A stretch of DNA of 64,000 nucleotides from Hanleya hanleyi (lineage: Eukaryota > Mollusca > Polyplacophora > Lepidopleurida > Hanleyidae): positions 1 through 64,000 of the forward strand of contig JAVTVY010025178.1 in assembly GCA_036873755.1 (NCBI GenBank), read 5' to 3'. The notes below the pieces were generated by a model. It had not been told where the DNA came from and did not search any database. It saw nothing but the letters and a program-made list of their open reading frames with translations. Position 1 is the first letter of the stretch. Each line of letters begins with the position of its first letter. Shown one piece after another: positions 1-9,864 of this stretch. The position numbers and the translations under genes are program-made.

Positions 1-208
1 GTTTGGCATATTTTTTTGAGAGATATACCTTTCTAGTACCAGGAAAACCATGTTTACCATTTTGTATCACGGTCAGAGCTGAGATTTCAGGGTTTGAAGA
101 GGTGGCTCTGGAAAAAACTTAGTGAATTAAAAGAATGAGGTAGGCGTACTAAAATTTCCATAACTTTGTCAATTTTCAGTCAATATGCTATATTTTATCA
201 TAAATGTG
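1..208. repeat. Dispersed repeat fragment, inverted copy of 13090-13270
   Basis: The first ~130 bases match the reverse complement of about 13145-13270 at clearly recognisable identity (shared blocks such as AGGAAAACCA and CACGGTCAGAGCTGAGAT). No coding potential is visible. The stretch ends at the Polinton target duplication. The matching copy at 13 kb lies just before the large tandem array, so this looks like a dispersed repeat rather than a gene flank. Confidence 0.6.
203..208. repeat. Left target-site duplication of Polinton (AATGTG)
   Basis: The six bases AATGTG directly precede the element's terminal AG, and AATGTG follows the terminal CT at 6972-6977. A 6-bp duplication with AG...CT ends is the known integration signature of Polinton/Maverick elements, which use a retroviral-type integrase. 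Confidence 0.9.
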
Positions 209-815
209 AGTAGTATAAGTCTGAGTAATGAGTCGTACGTTTGGGGGTAATCAGGAGCAGGTTAGGAGCAAGGGGGTTGAGGGGTCTGATCAGGAGCGGG
301 TTAGGGGCAGGGGGTGAGGGGGGTGTGTGGGGGTTATTTTGAAACACCGAAGTGTGTATCATAAAAAGTATATGGTTTGACTCGTTGTATTTTCCTATAA
401 GTCTTTGGAATATTAATGCGATTATATCAATAACAAATAGATATTATTTTGTTTTATTTTCTGTAATTTGTGTTAGATAAATTCCGGTTAGTTATGTTAT
501 ATGAAATGGTTCTGATTTTAACTTGGGTAAAACTGGTTGTACGTTATACTGTTAATATTTCCACGTTATGGCCAGCCAGGGTTAAACGGTGCTGTTGTCA
601 TTTCATTAGCGTGTTTATTTTCTATATGGGTTGTATTTTGAGACAATCTGTTGCTGTCGCGTGCCTGACGTACCTGTGTGTTGTTCAAGCGAGGCGGTGT
701 TGTTGGTTTTGACTACGGGTCGTTACCCGCTGTGTGAAAAAACCTGTCTAGTTTATTATTGGTCATTAACAGCTGACACCTACCGCTAATTATGCACGGT
801 CGTATGTGGAAATCG
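209..815 (+). repeat. Polinton left TIR
   Basis: This arm matches the reverse complement of 6378-6971 nearly base for base. The main difference is a short A/T block around 430-450. Homology fades after the shared CGGTCGTAT block near 815. It includes a G-rich outer part (about 240-330) with a repeated AATCAGGAGC/GATCAGGAGC motif. An 80-codon open frame lies in both arms, but it is simply duplicated by the repeat and looks non-coding. Confidence 0.9.
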
Positions 816-895
816 CACATGCACCATTTGTTGTCTCCTCACACAGACACGAAGTTTCATAGCTAAGTCTGCCGTACCACTCATTTACAGACATC

Positions 896-2400
896 ATGGA
901 TGTTTATTTATGCGAACGTTGTGGGTCTGTATTTGGTACTGATGCTACACTACGCCGTCATCTTGAAGAGGTTAATTGCCGTAATTCTCATGATGAGATC
1001 ACGGATTTAGACAATCATGTACCTCCATCGAAAGGAAAAAGCTTTAAATGTTTCGATTGCGGTAAACTGTTCCCGAGAGCTTATAATTTACGCCGTCATC
1101 GTAAGAACGTGCATGCGTTAGTGGAGGAGCCCATCCCATCGACATCTAGTGACGTATCCACCGAAGCCCCTATGAAGCGTGTGAACGCGGGTGAAATTTA
1201 TTTAGACAATCGTGTACCTTCATCGAAAGGTAAAAGCTTTAAATGTTCCGATTGCGGTAAACTGTTCCCGAGAACATTTAATTGACGCCGTCATCGTATG
1301 AACATGCATGCGATAGTGGAGGAGCCCCAACCATCGACGTCCAGTGCTGAAACAGGAACGCCTTCACGGGTTGATAGTGGAGGAGCCCCAACCATCGACG
1401 TCCAGTGCTGAAACAGGAACGCCTTCACGGGTTGATAGTGGAGGAGCCCCAACCATCGACGTCCAGTGCTGAAACAGGAACGCCTTCACGGGTTGATAGT
1501 GGAGGAGCCCCAACCATCGACGTCCAGTGCTGAAACAGGAACGCCTTCACGTGTTGATAGTGGAGGAGCCCCAACCATCGACGTCCAGTGCTGAAACAGG
1601 AACGCCTTCACGGGTTGATAGTGGAGGAGCCCCAACCATCGACGTCCAGCTGCAGGCCTTCACGGGTTGATAGTGGAGGAGCCCCAGACGTCAGTGCTGA
1701 AACAGGAACGCCTTCACGGGTTGATAGTGGAGGAGCCCCAACCATCGACGTCCAGTGCTGAAACAGGAACGCCTTCACGGGTTGATAGTGGAGGAGCCCC
1801 AACCATCGACGTCCAGTGCTGAAACAGGAACGCCTTCACGGGTTGATAGTGGAGGAGCCCCAACCATCGACGTCCAGTGCTGAAACAGGAACGCCTTCAC
1901 GGGTTGATAGTGGAGGAGCCCCAACCATCGACGTCCAGTGCTGAAACAGGAACGCCTTCACGGGTTGATAGTGGAGGAGCCCCAACCATCGACGTCCAGT
2001 GCTGAAACAGGAACGCCTTCACGGGTTGATAGTGGAGGAGCCCCAACCATCGACGTCCAGTGCTGAAACAGGAACGCCTTCACGGGTTGATAGTGGAGGA
2101 GCCCCAACCATCGACGTCCAGTGCTGAAACAGGAACGCCTTCACGTGTTGATAGTGGAGGAGCCCCAACCATCGACGTCCAGTGCTGAAACAGGAACGCC
2201 TTCACGGGTTGATAGTGGAGGAGCCCCAACCATCGACGTCCAGTGCTGAAACAGGAACGCCTTCACGGGTTGATAAGGGGGGAGAACGTAAGAGAGCTCG
2301 TGCTATGGTACATGAGTGTGATCAAGAGGGTCGGTCGCAGCCTGATCAACAGAAGAAACAGGCACCTGCTAAATCACAGAGGATGGATGATCATAGAGAG
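896..2400 (+). pseudogene. First exon of the Polinton PolB gene: C2H2 zinc fingers, disrupted
   Basis: ATG at 896 opens a frame with a C-x2-C-x12-H-x5-C finger (CERC...), then a C-x2-C-x12-H-x4-H finger (CFDCGKLF...). A third finger (CSDCGKLF...) is cut by TGA at 1283-1285, exactly where the second finger unit has TTA. The second and third finger units look like a tandem duplication of about 190 bp. The linker after the finger (VEEPQPSTSS type) was then expanded into a 61-bp minisatellite (1316-2275). After it, 2276-2400 codes for a basic, Gln/Lys-rich linker ending at a good donor (GAG|GTAAGC). The stop and the out-of-frame expansion (899 extra bases) break continuity with PolB. Zinc fingers at the head of Polinton PolB suggest DNA or terminal-protein contacts; that role is inference. 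Confidence 0.75.
1316..2275 (+). repeat. 61-bp minisatellite, 16 copies, inside PolB exon 1
   Basis: Units begin GTGGAGGAGCCCCAACCATC and end CACGGGTTGATA. Starts are at 1316, 1377, 1438, 1499, 1560, 1621, 1673, 1727 and then every 61 bp to 2215. Fourteen copies are 61 bp; the copies at 1621 and 1673 are shortened to 52 and 54 bp. Two copies carry a CACGTG variant. Because 61 is not a multiple of three, successive copies are read in different frames and most frames meet a stop. Confidence 0.95.
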
Positions 2401-2536
2401 GTAAGCGACTTCAGCTTAATATTAATAATAATAATATTAATAATAATAATTGGGGTAGATTTCTTGTATAAATGAGGTGGTGGGTAGCTCTTTAGATTCA
2501 GCCGGTATACTGAGGTCACCTCCTTTATATTTATAG
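2401..2536 (+). other. Predicted phase-0 intron of the PolB gene
   Basis: The donor GTAAGC at 2401 and acceptor TTTATATTTATAG ending at 2536 enclose 136 AT-rich bases with (AAT)n and several stops. The exon 1 frame ends on a complete codon at 2400. The reading frame from 2537 is open and runs in phase into the PolB frame, 28 codons before the first ATG at 2621. This makes splicing more likely than initiation at 2621. Confidence 0.75.
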
Positions 2537-5110
2537 GGTATTAATGGAGTCGATGTTGGGCCTCAATCACACGAACTTGACACAGTTGTTGGAGCTGATG
2601 GGGGAGTAAACGACAACGTTATGTTCGAACATGGACGCGAAATGGAGGCTTGTCGGGTATTTCGAGATGACCCTGTAAACATACCGGATGACTATATACC
2701 AACCGAAGAGGAGATGGGGCGGGTGTATCGTGAGAATTGGTCGATGATCCGACATCGCTTTAGTAGAAACAATCGTGTTCAAAACACTTATAATTTCAGG
2801 ATGACTGGACTGGCGGCCATAGCTGACTATGCGCGCATGGTATTTAATGACCAGAACACTTCTTTCAAAATAAATATTTCTTTCGGTTTTGTTTTGAGGC
2901 ATATCGAGAGTAATGAACTGAGGTATTACCACGGTAGTGTGAATAACGCCCGTGTCTTCCACGAACCGTATATTATTCGATCAAGGGCGGATTTTAACAG
3001 GTTTCTCGAAGAGTTGGAACGGTTAGACGCTTTGGAATTTGCTAGGCAACAGCGTCCAAATAGTAAATGGATAGCTGAACTCATCACAAATATCGTGTTT
3101 TACGTTAATATACTACCTTTTATATTAGTCGGGGGTGGTGTACGTTTACCGTCTTACGTTATGAATAATAAGGGGTTGTACTCTTTAACTAAGGGGGTAA
3201 GAGGTGTTTATAACGATCAGAAGTGTTTATTTCGATGTCTCGCTATCCACTTAAATAACACCAACCCTAGAGGTTGTGAAAAGCGAACGAATGCTCATTT
3301 TAGAAAGTATATCCAGGCTAGAGGTATAGAAGGCCGGTATTTTAGGGGTGTGTCTTTACATTCCTTGTTAGAAGTTGAACGTTTATTCAAAGTAAATATA
3401 ACGGTGTATTCACTGGGTTTTGATTGGGGTCTTGAGTCACAAGGTGAAGATGGCGGAGTTGTTTATGGGGCTAGTGAGTTGGGTGTTGAGGATGACGCGA
3501 ACGTGGTGGAACTCGAGGTGGCCCGACTCGTTCGCCGTTCCCCGTGTAGTTACCCTAGTACAATGTATCTAAATCTACACGAACACCACTTCAGTTACAT
3601 TTTTGATTTGCGTAAATATTGTCGGAATTTCGCTTGCTCGAAATGTGGTAAGTTATTCCTCTGGCAATTCAATCAGCAGCGCCATGAACGAACATGCACG
3701 ATAACCGTGAAACGCATCTTCCCCGGAGGTGTTTACCACATACCGGAGACTATTTTTGAATTATTGGCTGATGAAGGTATAGATATACCGGAATGTGATA
3801 GATATTTTAACTTTCGGTGTTGTTACGATTTTGAAGCGTTTCTTAACCGTACGCCTGACACGGGTGAAAACATGAGAACTAGGTGGACCGCGAGACATGT
3901 ACCCATGAGCGTAGCTATCAATTCGAATGTACCCGGTTTCGACTCACCACACTGCATCGTTTCAAATGGTGATACTTTTGATCTGATTGAGCGTATGATG
4001 ATTTATCTGGATACTATTAGTGCTAAGAGTTTCGACCTTTTGATTGACAAATTCGGTTATGTTCTCGATGAGATCGACGCACGGGTGATGTTGAAGCGGG
4101 ATGACACTGAACAATCGGGTGGGGGCGCCCAGAGTACGCAAACGCATCTCGAGAAATTGAGGGCGCGGTTCATAGAGTATCTCATGGAGTTACCGGTGTT
4201 AGGGTTTAACTCCGGACGGTACGATTTGAATCTCATAAAAACCAAACTGTATATTTATTTAGTTCAACACGACAAAGTCAAACTACACGTGAAGAAAAAT
4301 TCAAATCATATGGTATTAGCGACCTACAAACTCAAATTTTTAGACATCCGCAATTATCTGGCACCTAATTTTTCTTACGAGAAGTGGGTTGTGGCTTACG
4401 ACTGTACAGTCGGTAAAGGTCGTTTTTGTTTCGAGTATGTCGACTGTCTGGAGAAATTAGAAGAAACAGCGCTACCACTCCCTGAGGCTTTTTACGATGG
4501 TTTGCATGATAAAGCTATAACCTCAGATGAATACGATAAACTTCTGGTAGTTTGGCGGCAGCACAACATGCATACCCTCCGTGATTTTCTCATATGGTAC
4601 AATTCACCAGATGTGTTGGGCTTCCTCGAGGCTGCGCAAAAGATGTTTGATTTTTATCGGGAAAAATCCATCGATATGTTTAAACAGGCTATTAGTGTTC
4701 CTGGGTTGACGCAGGTGTTCTTGTTTAAAAAGCTGAATACCTACTTTTCCTTAATATCCACGAAAGACGCTGATATGTACGACACATTCCGCAGTAATAT
4801 AGTTGGGGGCCCCTCCCTTATATTCCATAGATACCACGAAAAGGGGAAGACCCTTATTAAGGGTGGCAAACTGTGTGAGAAAGTTCTAGGTTTTGACGCG
4901 AATGCCTTGTATTTAAGAGCATTGATGAACCCGATGCCGACACGGGAATATACTAGACGGAAAGCTGAAGACGGGTTCGCGCTGAAGGAATGCCCTTGGA
5001 AAATAGCTGTAGTATGGTTGGAATGGGAGGCGCGAAAACGTGGTGTAGCTATTCGCCACAAAGCGAATAACACTGAGAAACGAATCGGTGATAAAAAGCA
5101 GGAACAACAC
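2537..5110 (+). pseudogene. polB: Polinton protein-primed DNA polymerase B, truncated after motif A
   Basis: Family B protein-primed polymerase that would replicate the element. Counting residues from ATG 2621: a zinc finger C-x2-C-x12-H-x4-C at about 338-360, Exo I motif YDFEAF with D403 and E405, Exo II motif GFNSGRYDLN with N530 and D535, and a VGGPSL block near 727. Polymerase motif A, DANALYL, has D759 and Y764. Family-like sequence continues to about 5095 (WLEWEARKRG...EKRIGDKK). Motif B (K-x3-NS-x-YG) and motif C (DTD) are missing. The remaining ~45 codons to the stop at 5230 are antisense to the opposing gene. Full-length Polinton PolBs are usually over 1,000 residues. It therefore keeps exonuclease residues but cannot polymerise. 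The open frame shows little decay. Confidence 0.9.
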
Positions 5111-5631
5111 AGTCTGTCGCATGGGAAAATGTCCGACGACAGTTCTACTGCGTCACATGAACACTTCACGCACAGGGGTTTGGCGCATTTCGCGCAAGGC
5201 TTCACCATAATGTTGACGGCACATCTATAACATAGTTTAGAGAAATACTCCTCATGCAAGTTTCTCCTCACGAGATCAAACCGTGGCCGCAAGCTGTCCG
5301 AGTCACGGGGCGCTTTTGGTGTACGGGTCAGCCGCAGATCCGGTGAGCAATAAAGTTCATCCACACACGCAGGATCCTCCAACGTGTGATCCACAACCCT
5401 ACGACGTTTGGCTCGACGAACAGCGTCGCGTTCAGCAGCACACTCGTTCTCTATATCCTGCCGGATATCATCCCAACAGCTATCGTATGCATATGTAGGG
5501 GTAGGAGCTTCGCCGTACTGGCGTTGGTACCTCTCTCGCGTCGCAGCGCCTTCCCAAAGATTGTCCCACACAGTCACAACGGCCTCATCCGATAATCTCG
5601 GTACTGGAATATCCATCCATGTCCGCGGTTT
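5085..5631 (-). CDS. Second exon of convergent Polinton gene: Cys-rich protein, truncated
   Basis: The minus-strand frame is open from the predicted acceptor (TTTTTTATTAG|, exon starts at 5631) to at least 5085. Counting from the Met at 5616, it has an acidic/aromatic N-terminal part, a basic stretch RRAKRRR (about 67-73), and a Cys cluster. The cluster contains C129-x2-C132, C141-x2-C144, C149-x2-C152 and C154, followed by more Cys near 166-173, suggesting a RING- or treble-clef-like zinc fold. I do not recognise the family. Further downstream the frame stays open only because it runs antisense to PolB, so the natural 3' end has been lost at the deletion junction (5080-5110). Confidence 0.55.
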
Positions 5632-5864
5632 CTAATAAAAAATACAACGATCTTTGTTTTAACACAGAACGCTTGTTCTATAGATAACGTGACTTATTAT
5701 TATTCACCATTGATAGCTTTAACACAAAAAACGATTTTTCTATCGACAACTTAAATTATTATTGTTATTATTATTATTACTAGTATTACTATTGTTATTA
5801 TATTATTATCATACTATATACTAAGGTCTTAGTGGTGTAAAATCTGTATGTGAAAACAACTTAC
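5632..5864 (-). other. Predicted phase-0 intron of the convergent Polinton gene
   Basis: On the minus strand the donor is ACG|GTAAGT (first intron base 5864) and the acceptor is TTTTTTATTAG (last intron base 5632). Both neighbouring frames are in phase 0. The 233-bp interval is very AT-rich with an (ATT)n tract at about 5755-5820. Size, phase and composition mirror the intron in the PolB gene at the other end. Confidence 0.65.
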
Positions 5865-6116
5865 CGTTCGCTTTGGCCTCGAGTTCGTAGGACTGTCCGT
5901 CAACATGGTGACGTCGTGAACACTATCGTAGTGGTTAATCAGCGACTTCTCAAGATGAAACCGTTCGGAGCATTGCGTACACTTGAATGTACGCTTAGAT
6001 GGTGAATCTACTACCAAGCAGACGTCGTGTTGATCACTATAATGCCGTTTCAGCTTATCTTCAAAAACGAACTCCTCCGAGCAGACATCGCAAACGAACA
6101 TTTTTAGAGCAGACAT
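5865..6116 (-). CDS. First exon of convergent Polinton gene: two C2H2 zinc fingers
   Basis: I chose the Met at 6116 (MSALKMF); an upstream in-frame Met exists at 6155. Two canonical fingers follow, both C-x2-C-x12-H-x4-H (CDVCSEEF... and CTQCSERF...), separated by a Ser-rich linker. The exon ends at the GTAAGT donor. As in the PolB gene, the fingers form a separate first exon near a TIR. They might direct the product to DNA, perhaps the element ends, but that is inference. The frame is intact. Confidence 0.65.
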
Positions 6117-6377
6117 ATTACTTAATAAGAGAAATTGGAAATTGATTGAAATCAAAATTGACTACAGGTATCGTAACACAGCGAATATTGCATGTACGAT
6201 AGCTCCACACCCTAAAATAAGCGTATATATGTCCACCGGTAGACATCAGCTGTTCAACACAAATAATAATAAGCGCGACCTTTACAAAATGAAAATTCTG
6301 CAAATGTAACCAATAATTCTTACATAATAGCTACACCAATGTTTTATGAATCAACAAGAAGCGTCCACACTCCGCGA

Positions 6378-6971
6378 ATACGACCGCACATAATTAGTGG
6401 TAGGTGTCAGCTGTTAATGACCAATAATAAACTAGACAGGTTTTTTCACACAGCGGGTAACGACCCGTAGTCAAAACCAACAACACCGCCTCGCTTGAAC
6501 AACACACAGGTACGTCAGGCACGCGACAGCAACAGATTGTCTCAAAATACAACCCATATAGAAAATAAACACGCTAATGAAATGACAACAGCACCGTTTA
6601 ACCCTGGCTGGCCATAACGTGGAAATATTAACAGTATAACGTACAACCAGTTTTACCCAAGTTAAAATCAGAACCATTTCATATAACATAACTAACCGGA
6701 ATTTATCTAACACAAATTACAGAAAATAAAACAAAATAATATCAATTTTTTATTGATATAATCGCATTAATATTCCAAAGACTTATAGGAAAATACGAGT
6801 CAAACCATATACTTTTTATGATACACACTTCGGTGTTTCAAAATAACCCCCACACACCCCCCTCACCCCCTGCCCCTAACCCGCTCCTGATCAGACCCCT
6901 CAACCCCCTTGCTCTTAACCTGCTCCTGATTACCCCCAAACGTACGACTCATTACTCAGACTTATACTACT
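6378..6971 (-). repeat. Polinton right TIR
   Basis: This is the inverted counterpart of 209-815, ending ...CTTATACTACT at 6971. The interval 6117-6377 between this arm and the zinc-finger exon has no other recognisable gene and probably holds the promoter of the - strand gene. Confidence 0.9.
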
Positions 6972-6977
6972 AATGTG
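6972..6977. repeat. Right target-site duplication of Polinton (AATGTG)
   Basis: Identical to 203-208; see the left duplication. Confidence 0.9.
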
Positions 6978-7524
6978 ATCGACAGTAACCAGACATCATA
7001 CATAATACCAAAAAAAAATCATTGGCGAATAAACGATGGCATTGCTGAGGGGCCGTATCCAAATATCGGATAAATTCATTATTTTTCTCATATAATGAAA
7101 TAAAAAGTATTTTTGTAGTGAACGCGCCTGGATAGTTTTAAGCTAAATTGACTTATAATAGTGTGACGGGGTATGGAGAGCTATGCCTGAAATTTTCAGC
7201 CATGTCGGACATCTCAGCAAAACCACTGACAGGGGCCGCGGAGCTGTAGCCCCCTCCCCCTTTTTCAGACGTCTATTATTTTTTTAATTATTTTGCAAAC
7301 GTAAAGATCGACAACCATCCATCTGGTAAACAACTCGTCTGTTTACTGCATACCTAAATCAGCAGTTTCCCGATTAAAATACCCGGGGGTACATCAGTGC
7401 ATGATCAGATATTCATTATGTAAAGTTGATCTCAGCGCTGTCAAGGGCAAATAATCCGAAGAAGCAAAACATGAAGAAAAAAATGGCACTGTTGTTTGTG
7501 GCCACAGATGAATATATAGATCGT
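6978..7524. other. Non-coding flank, nothing recognised
   Basis: No ORF with protein-like composition, no RNA gene and no clear repeat match elsewhere in the window. It probably belongs to unidentified repeat or intergenic DNA. Confidence 0.4.
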
Positions 7525-7560
7525 CATGGCATGGAATACACCTTGGGACTGGCTCCTTTT

Positions 7561-8360
7561 TATACGCCCGCCAAAAGCGGACGTATTATGTGATGGCGGT
7601 TTCCGTCCGTCTGTCCGTGATACCGTCTGTCCGTCCCTCGTGTCCGGTCTATACCTCGGACAGTTTTCTATCTACAGTTCTAATTTTTGGTGAGTGGATA
7701 CCCTACGGGGAGACGATGTGTCGCGTATCAAAATGAAGGTCAAGGTCAGAGGTCAAAGGTCACTGGCCTAAAAAACAGGAAATCACTGAAGTGTTCGTGT
7801 CCGGTCTATATTTGTGAACGTTTTCTATCCACAGATGCAAATTTTTGTGAGTGGATACGCTAGGTGGAGATGATGTGTCGCGTCCGAAATTTGAGGTCGA
7901 GTTCTGAGGGCAAAGGTCACTGTTGCCTGAAATCAGGAAATCATTGATAGTTTTCTGTCTACAGTTCTAATTTTTGGTGACTGGATGCCCTAGGGAGGAA
8001 CGATGTGTTGCATACCAAATGTAGGTCGAGGTCAGAGGTCAAAGGTCAGTGTGACTGAAAAATCAGGAAATCATTAAAAATTTCTAATTTTTTGTGATTG
8101 CATTCAATAGGGGGAAATAAAGTGTTGCATACCAAAATGAGGTTGATCCTGTTGGAATCCCATATAGCGATTTCAGACCCTCTATCTGTACTTATGTGAG
8201 ACGGCTGGATATATGTTACATTCTCAGAAGCACAAAATTGTAGACCTTTCTCTGGATTGCTAGCTACCAATTGGAATCAAGGCTATTAAACAAGCTTGAA
8301 ATTTGGACCAATGTAATTTCAGATATACGGGCGTATATTGAAGCCCCTTGGGCTCTTGTT
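7561..8360. mobile_element. Repeat with TATACGCCCG ends inserted in LINE-A
   Basis: Uninterrupted LINE copies read ...GGCTCCTTTTTAGTAAATG (27680). Here ~800 bp separate the two halves. The insert starts TATACGCCCGCC and near its other end has CGGGCGTATA (8328-8337), an inverted terminal motif. The interior holds imperfect ~150-bp tandem units (from about 7647, 7798 and 7947) containing GAGGTCAAAGGTCA. It also contains a 71-bp inverted piece of the host LINE (8137-8207). No ORF was found. It is probably a non-autonomous element of a dispersed family. Confidence 0.6.
8137..8207 (+). repeat. 71-bp inverted copy of LINE-A sequence 8516-8586
   Basis: This stretch is the reverse complement of 8516-8586 with essentially no mismatch, so the two can pair as a stem with a ~308-base loop. 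It lies inside the insertion 7561-8360, whose other parts are unrelated to the LINE. Confidence 0.85.
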
Positions 8361-9121
8361 AGTAAATGTTCGTGAGTTAATCGTGTATGGCCGATTCTAC
8401 ATCGCCTGATCATGGTTTGGTCGAAACGTTTCTGGCTGTTCAGATGAGTGTAGCCTACAGTTTTTTTGAACTCTTGAAGTTTGTTATTATTCAGAGCATC
8501 CCATAAAGATTGAAACAGCCGTCTCACATAAGTACAGATAGAGGGTCTGAAATCGCTATATGGGATTCCAACAGGATCAACCTCATCATCTAGGGCTGCC
8601 ATAGCCACCCTATCAGCCTCAGTATTACCTATGATGCCAACGTGACTAGGCAACCAACACAACCAATATCAATCTGTTGATCAAATCTACAGTCATGTAG
8701 TTGTAGAATACCCAAGATAGTGGGATGAGTCGAAGTTCCACTTTTAATCGCTTGGAGACATGACAGTGAATCTGAGAATATGATATATTTTTTTCCTTTT
8801 ACTGAACCCAATACCTTCTAAAGCCAACAATATGGCTTTTGCTTCTGCAGTGAATATCGAACTTTCACCTGATAGTCGACAGGTTTTAGTTTTGGAACTA
8901 AAGATAGTAGCACATGCCACTCTCTCACCATCTTTAGAATCATCTGTATAATAGCCTTATGCGATCTGTATTTCTCTCTCAGTAGACCAAATTCTTGTGT
9001 ATACAAGAGCTGGCTCGTGTCTGCCTTTTTATATTTCGTTAGAGAAATATCTACTTCTGGTTGAGCTAACTGCCATGGTGGAATTGGTAAGAGCTTGTTA
9101 GGTAAAATTTGACTAAGCTTA
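8361..9121 (-). pseudogene. LINE-A RNase H domain and C-terminal region
   Basis: The minus strand shows RNase H-like FSDSLSCLQAI (a catalytic Asp) and LPSHVGIIGNTEADRVA (His, Asn and Asp of the last motif), then a conserved RCRIGHTRLTHEHLL block typical of the region after RNase H in these LINEs. Frames change around 8640 and 8815, so it is not translatable as one protein. In intact elements this domain removes RNA from the cDNA hybrid. Confidence 0.8.
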
Positions 9122-9864
9122 GGGAGTACTTACCTTATTTTTGAGTGTGAGTATATTTATCAACAATTGTATTCTAAACCTTATTATATAAAATTTATGT
9201 TGATAGAATGCGAAATAAAAGAAACATGGACTATTTTGTTGCTAACCACGGCGTGCGCTGGGGCCGCCATTGCACCACTGCGTGACGTTTTTAGATGAGC
9301 AGAAGTGAGTGTATACTCATCTAAAAACGTCACAACGTCATGGAGATTTAAGGTTGATCGTGCTGATAATGCTGATAATTCGCACGAGAGGGAACCCAGT
9401 AAATCCACTGACGTTCTAGTTGATTTTAGTAGCTCAAGTGTGATCATGAAAATGTTTACAAACACAGAAGCATCGTCGTTCAGTTGAAAAGTCTCAGTTG
9501 AAAATCTTGGGAAAGAAATTGTTCAGTTGGCGGAGAAAACCTAAACCACTTTCCTTTTAGGAATTACCCCAGTGGGATTTTTTGCACCAGTTTTTTCCTC
9601 GAATTAAAACTCGCACCCAGAGTAATTCAAATGTCGGGGAACGTCCCTGGATCAAGGGTTAGCCGTGACCTTGTCCTGAATGCTGACGTCATCAGTCACG
9701 TCATCCCTCAGGCAACATGGCGGCGCCCACATCGAACATGGCTTCACAAATTGTAATATAAATAATAGGTTATCGCTCTCAACGACAGTAAAATAGTTGG
9801 TTATATTTCTTTAAGAGTCTAACCTTTGTAATAGGAACTTATATGAAATAAAGTAAGTATTCCT
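9122..9864. mobile_element. Harbinger-like MITE with TTA target duplication
   Basis: It interrupts LINE-A between TTA (9119-9121) and TTA (9865-9867), whereas an uninterrupted copy (28350) has a single TTA. The ends are GGGAGTACTTACC... and ...GTAAGTATTCCT, imperfect TIRs of about 19 bp. A 3-bp TWA duplication is typical of PIF/Harbinger elements. There is no transposase; the 60-93 codon frames inside look fortuitous. An internal 18-bp perfect hairpin is listed separately. Confidence 0.75.
9282..9333. repeat. Perfect 18-bp hairpin inside the MITE
   Basis: GTGACGTTTTTAGATGAG at 9282-9299 and its exact complement at 9316-9333 enclose a 16-base loop. The stem contains TGACGT, a CRE-type motif, in both arms. 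Confidence 0.9.

Larger units (their letters stand above)
209..6971 (+). mobile_element. Polinton/Maverick deletion derivative, 6.76 kb
   Basis: The element is bounded by ~600-bp TIRs starting AGTAGTATAAG and by a perfect 6-bp duplication. Autonomous Polintons are usually 15-20 kb and encode PolB, integrase, packaging ATPase, protease and capsid proteins. Here only a 5' part of a protein-primed PolB and one convergent gene remain. No integrase (DDE core, chromodomain), ATPase or capsid ORF is visible. The centre appears to have been lost, which joins PolB and the opposing gene near 5080-5110. It would need helper proteins in trans. The near-identical TIRs and intact duplication argue for a recent insertion. 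Confidence 0.9.

Noticed and set aside
470..712. 80-codon frame in the Polinton TIR, also at 6471-6713 on the minus strand
   Set aside because: It is duplicated only because it lies in the inverted repeat, lacks a domain, and does not start at a good ATG.
4741..5084. Extension of the minus-strand Cys-rich frame across PolB
   Set aside because: This part is antisense to clear PolB coding (WLEWEARKRG and motif A), so openness here is a shadow. Only the part above about 5085 is kept.
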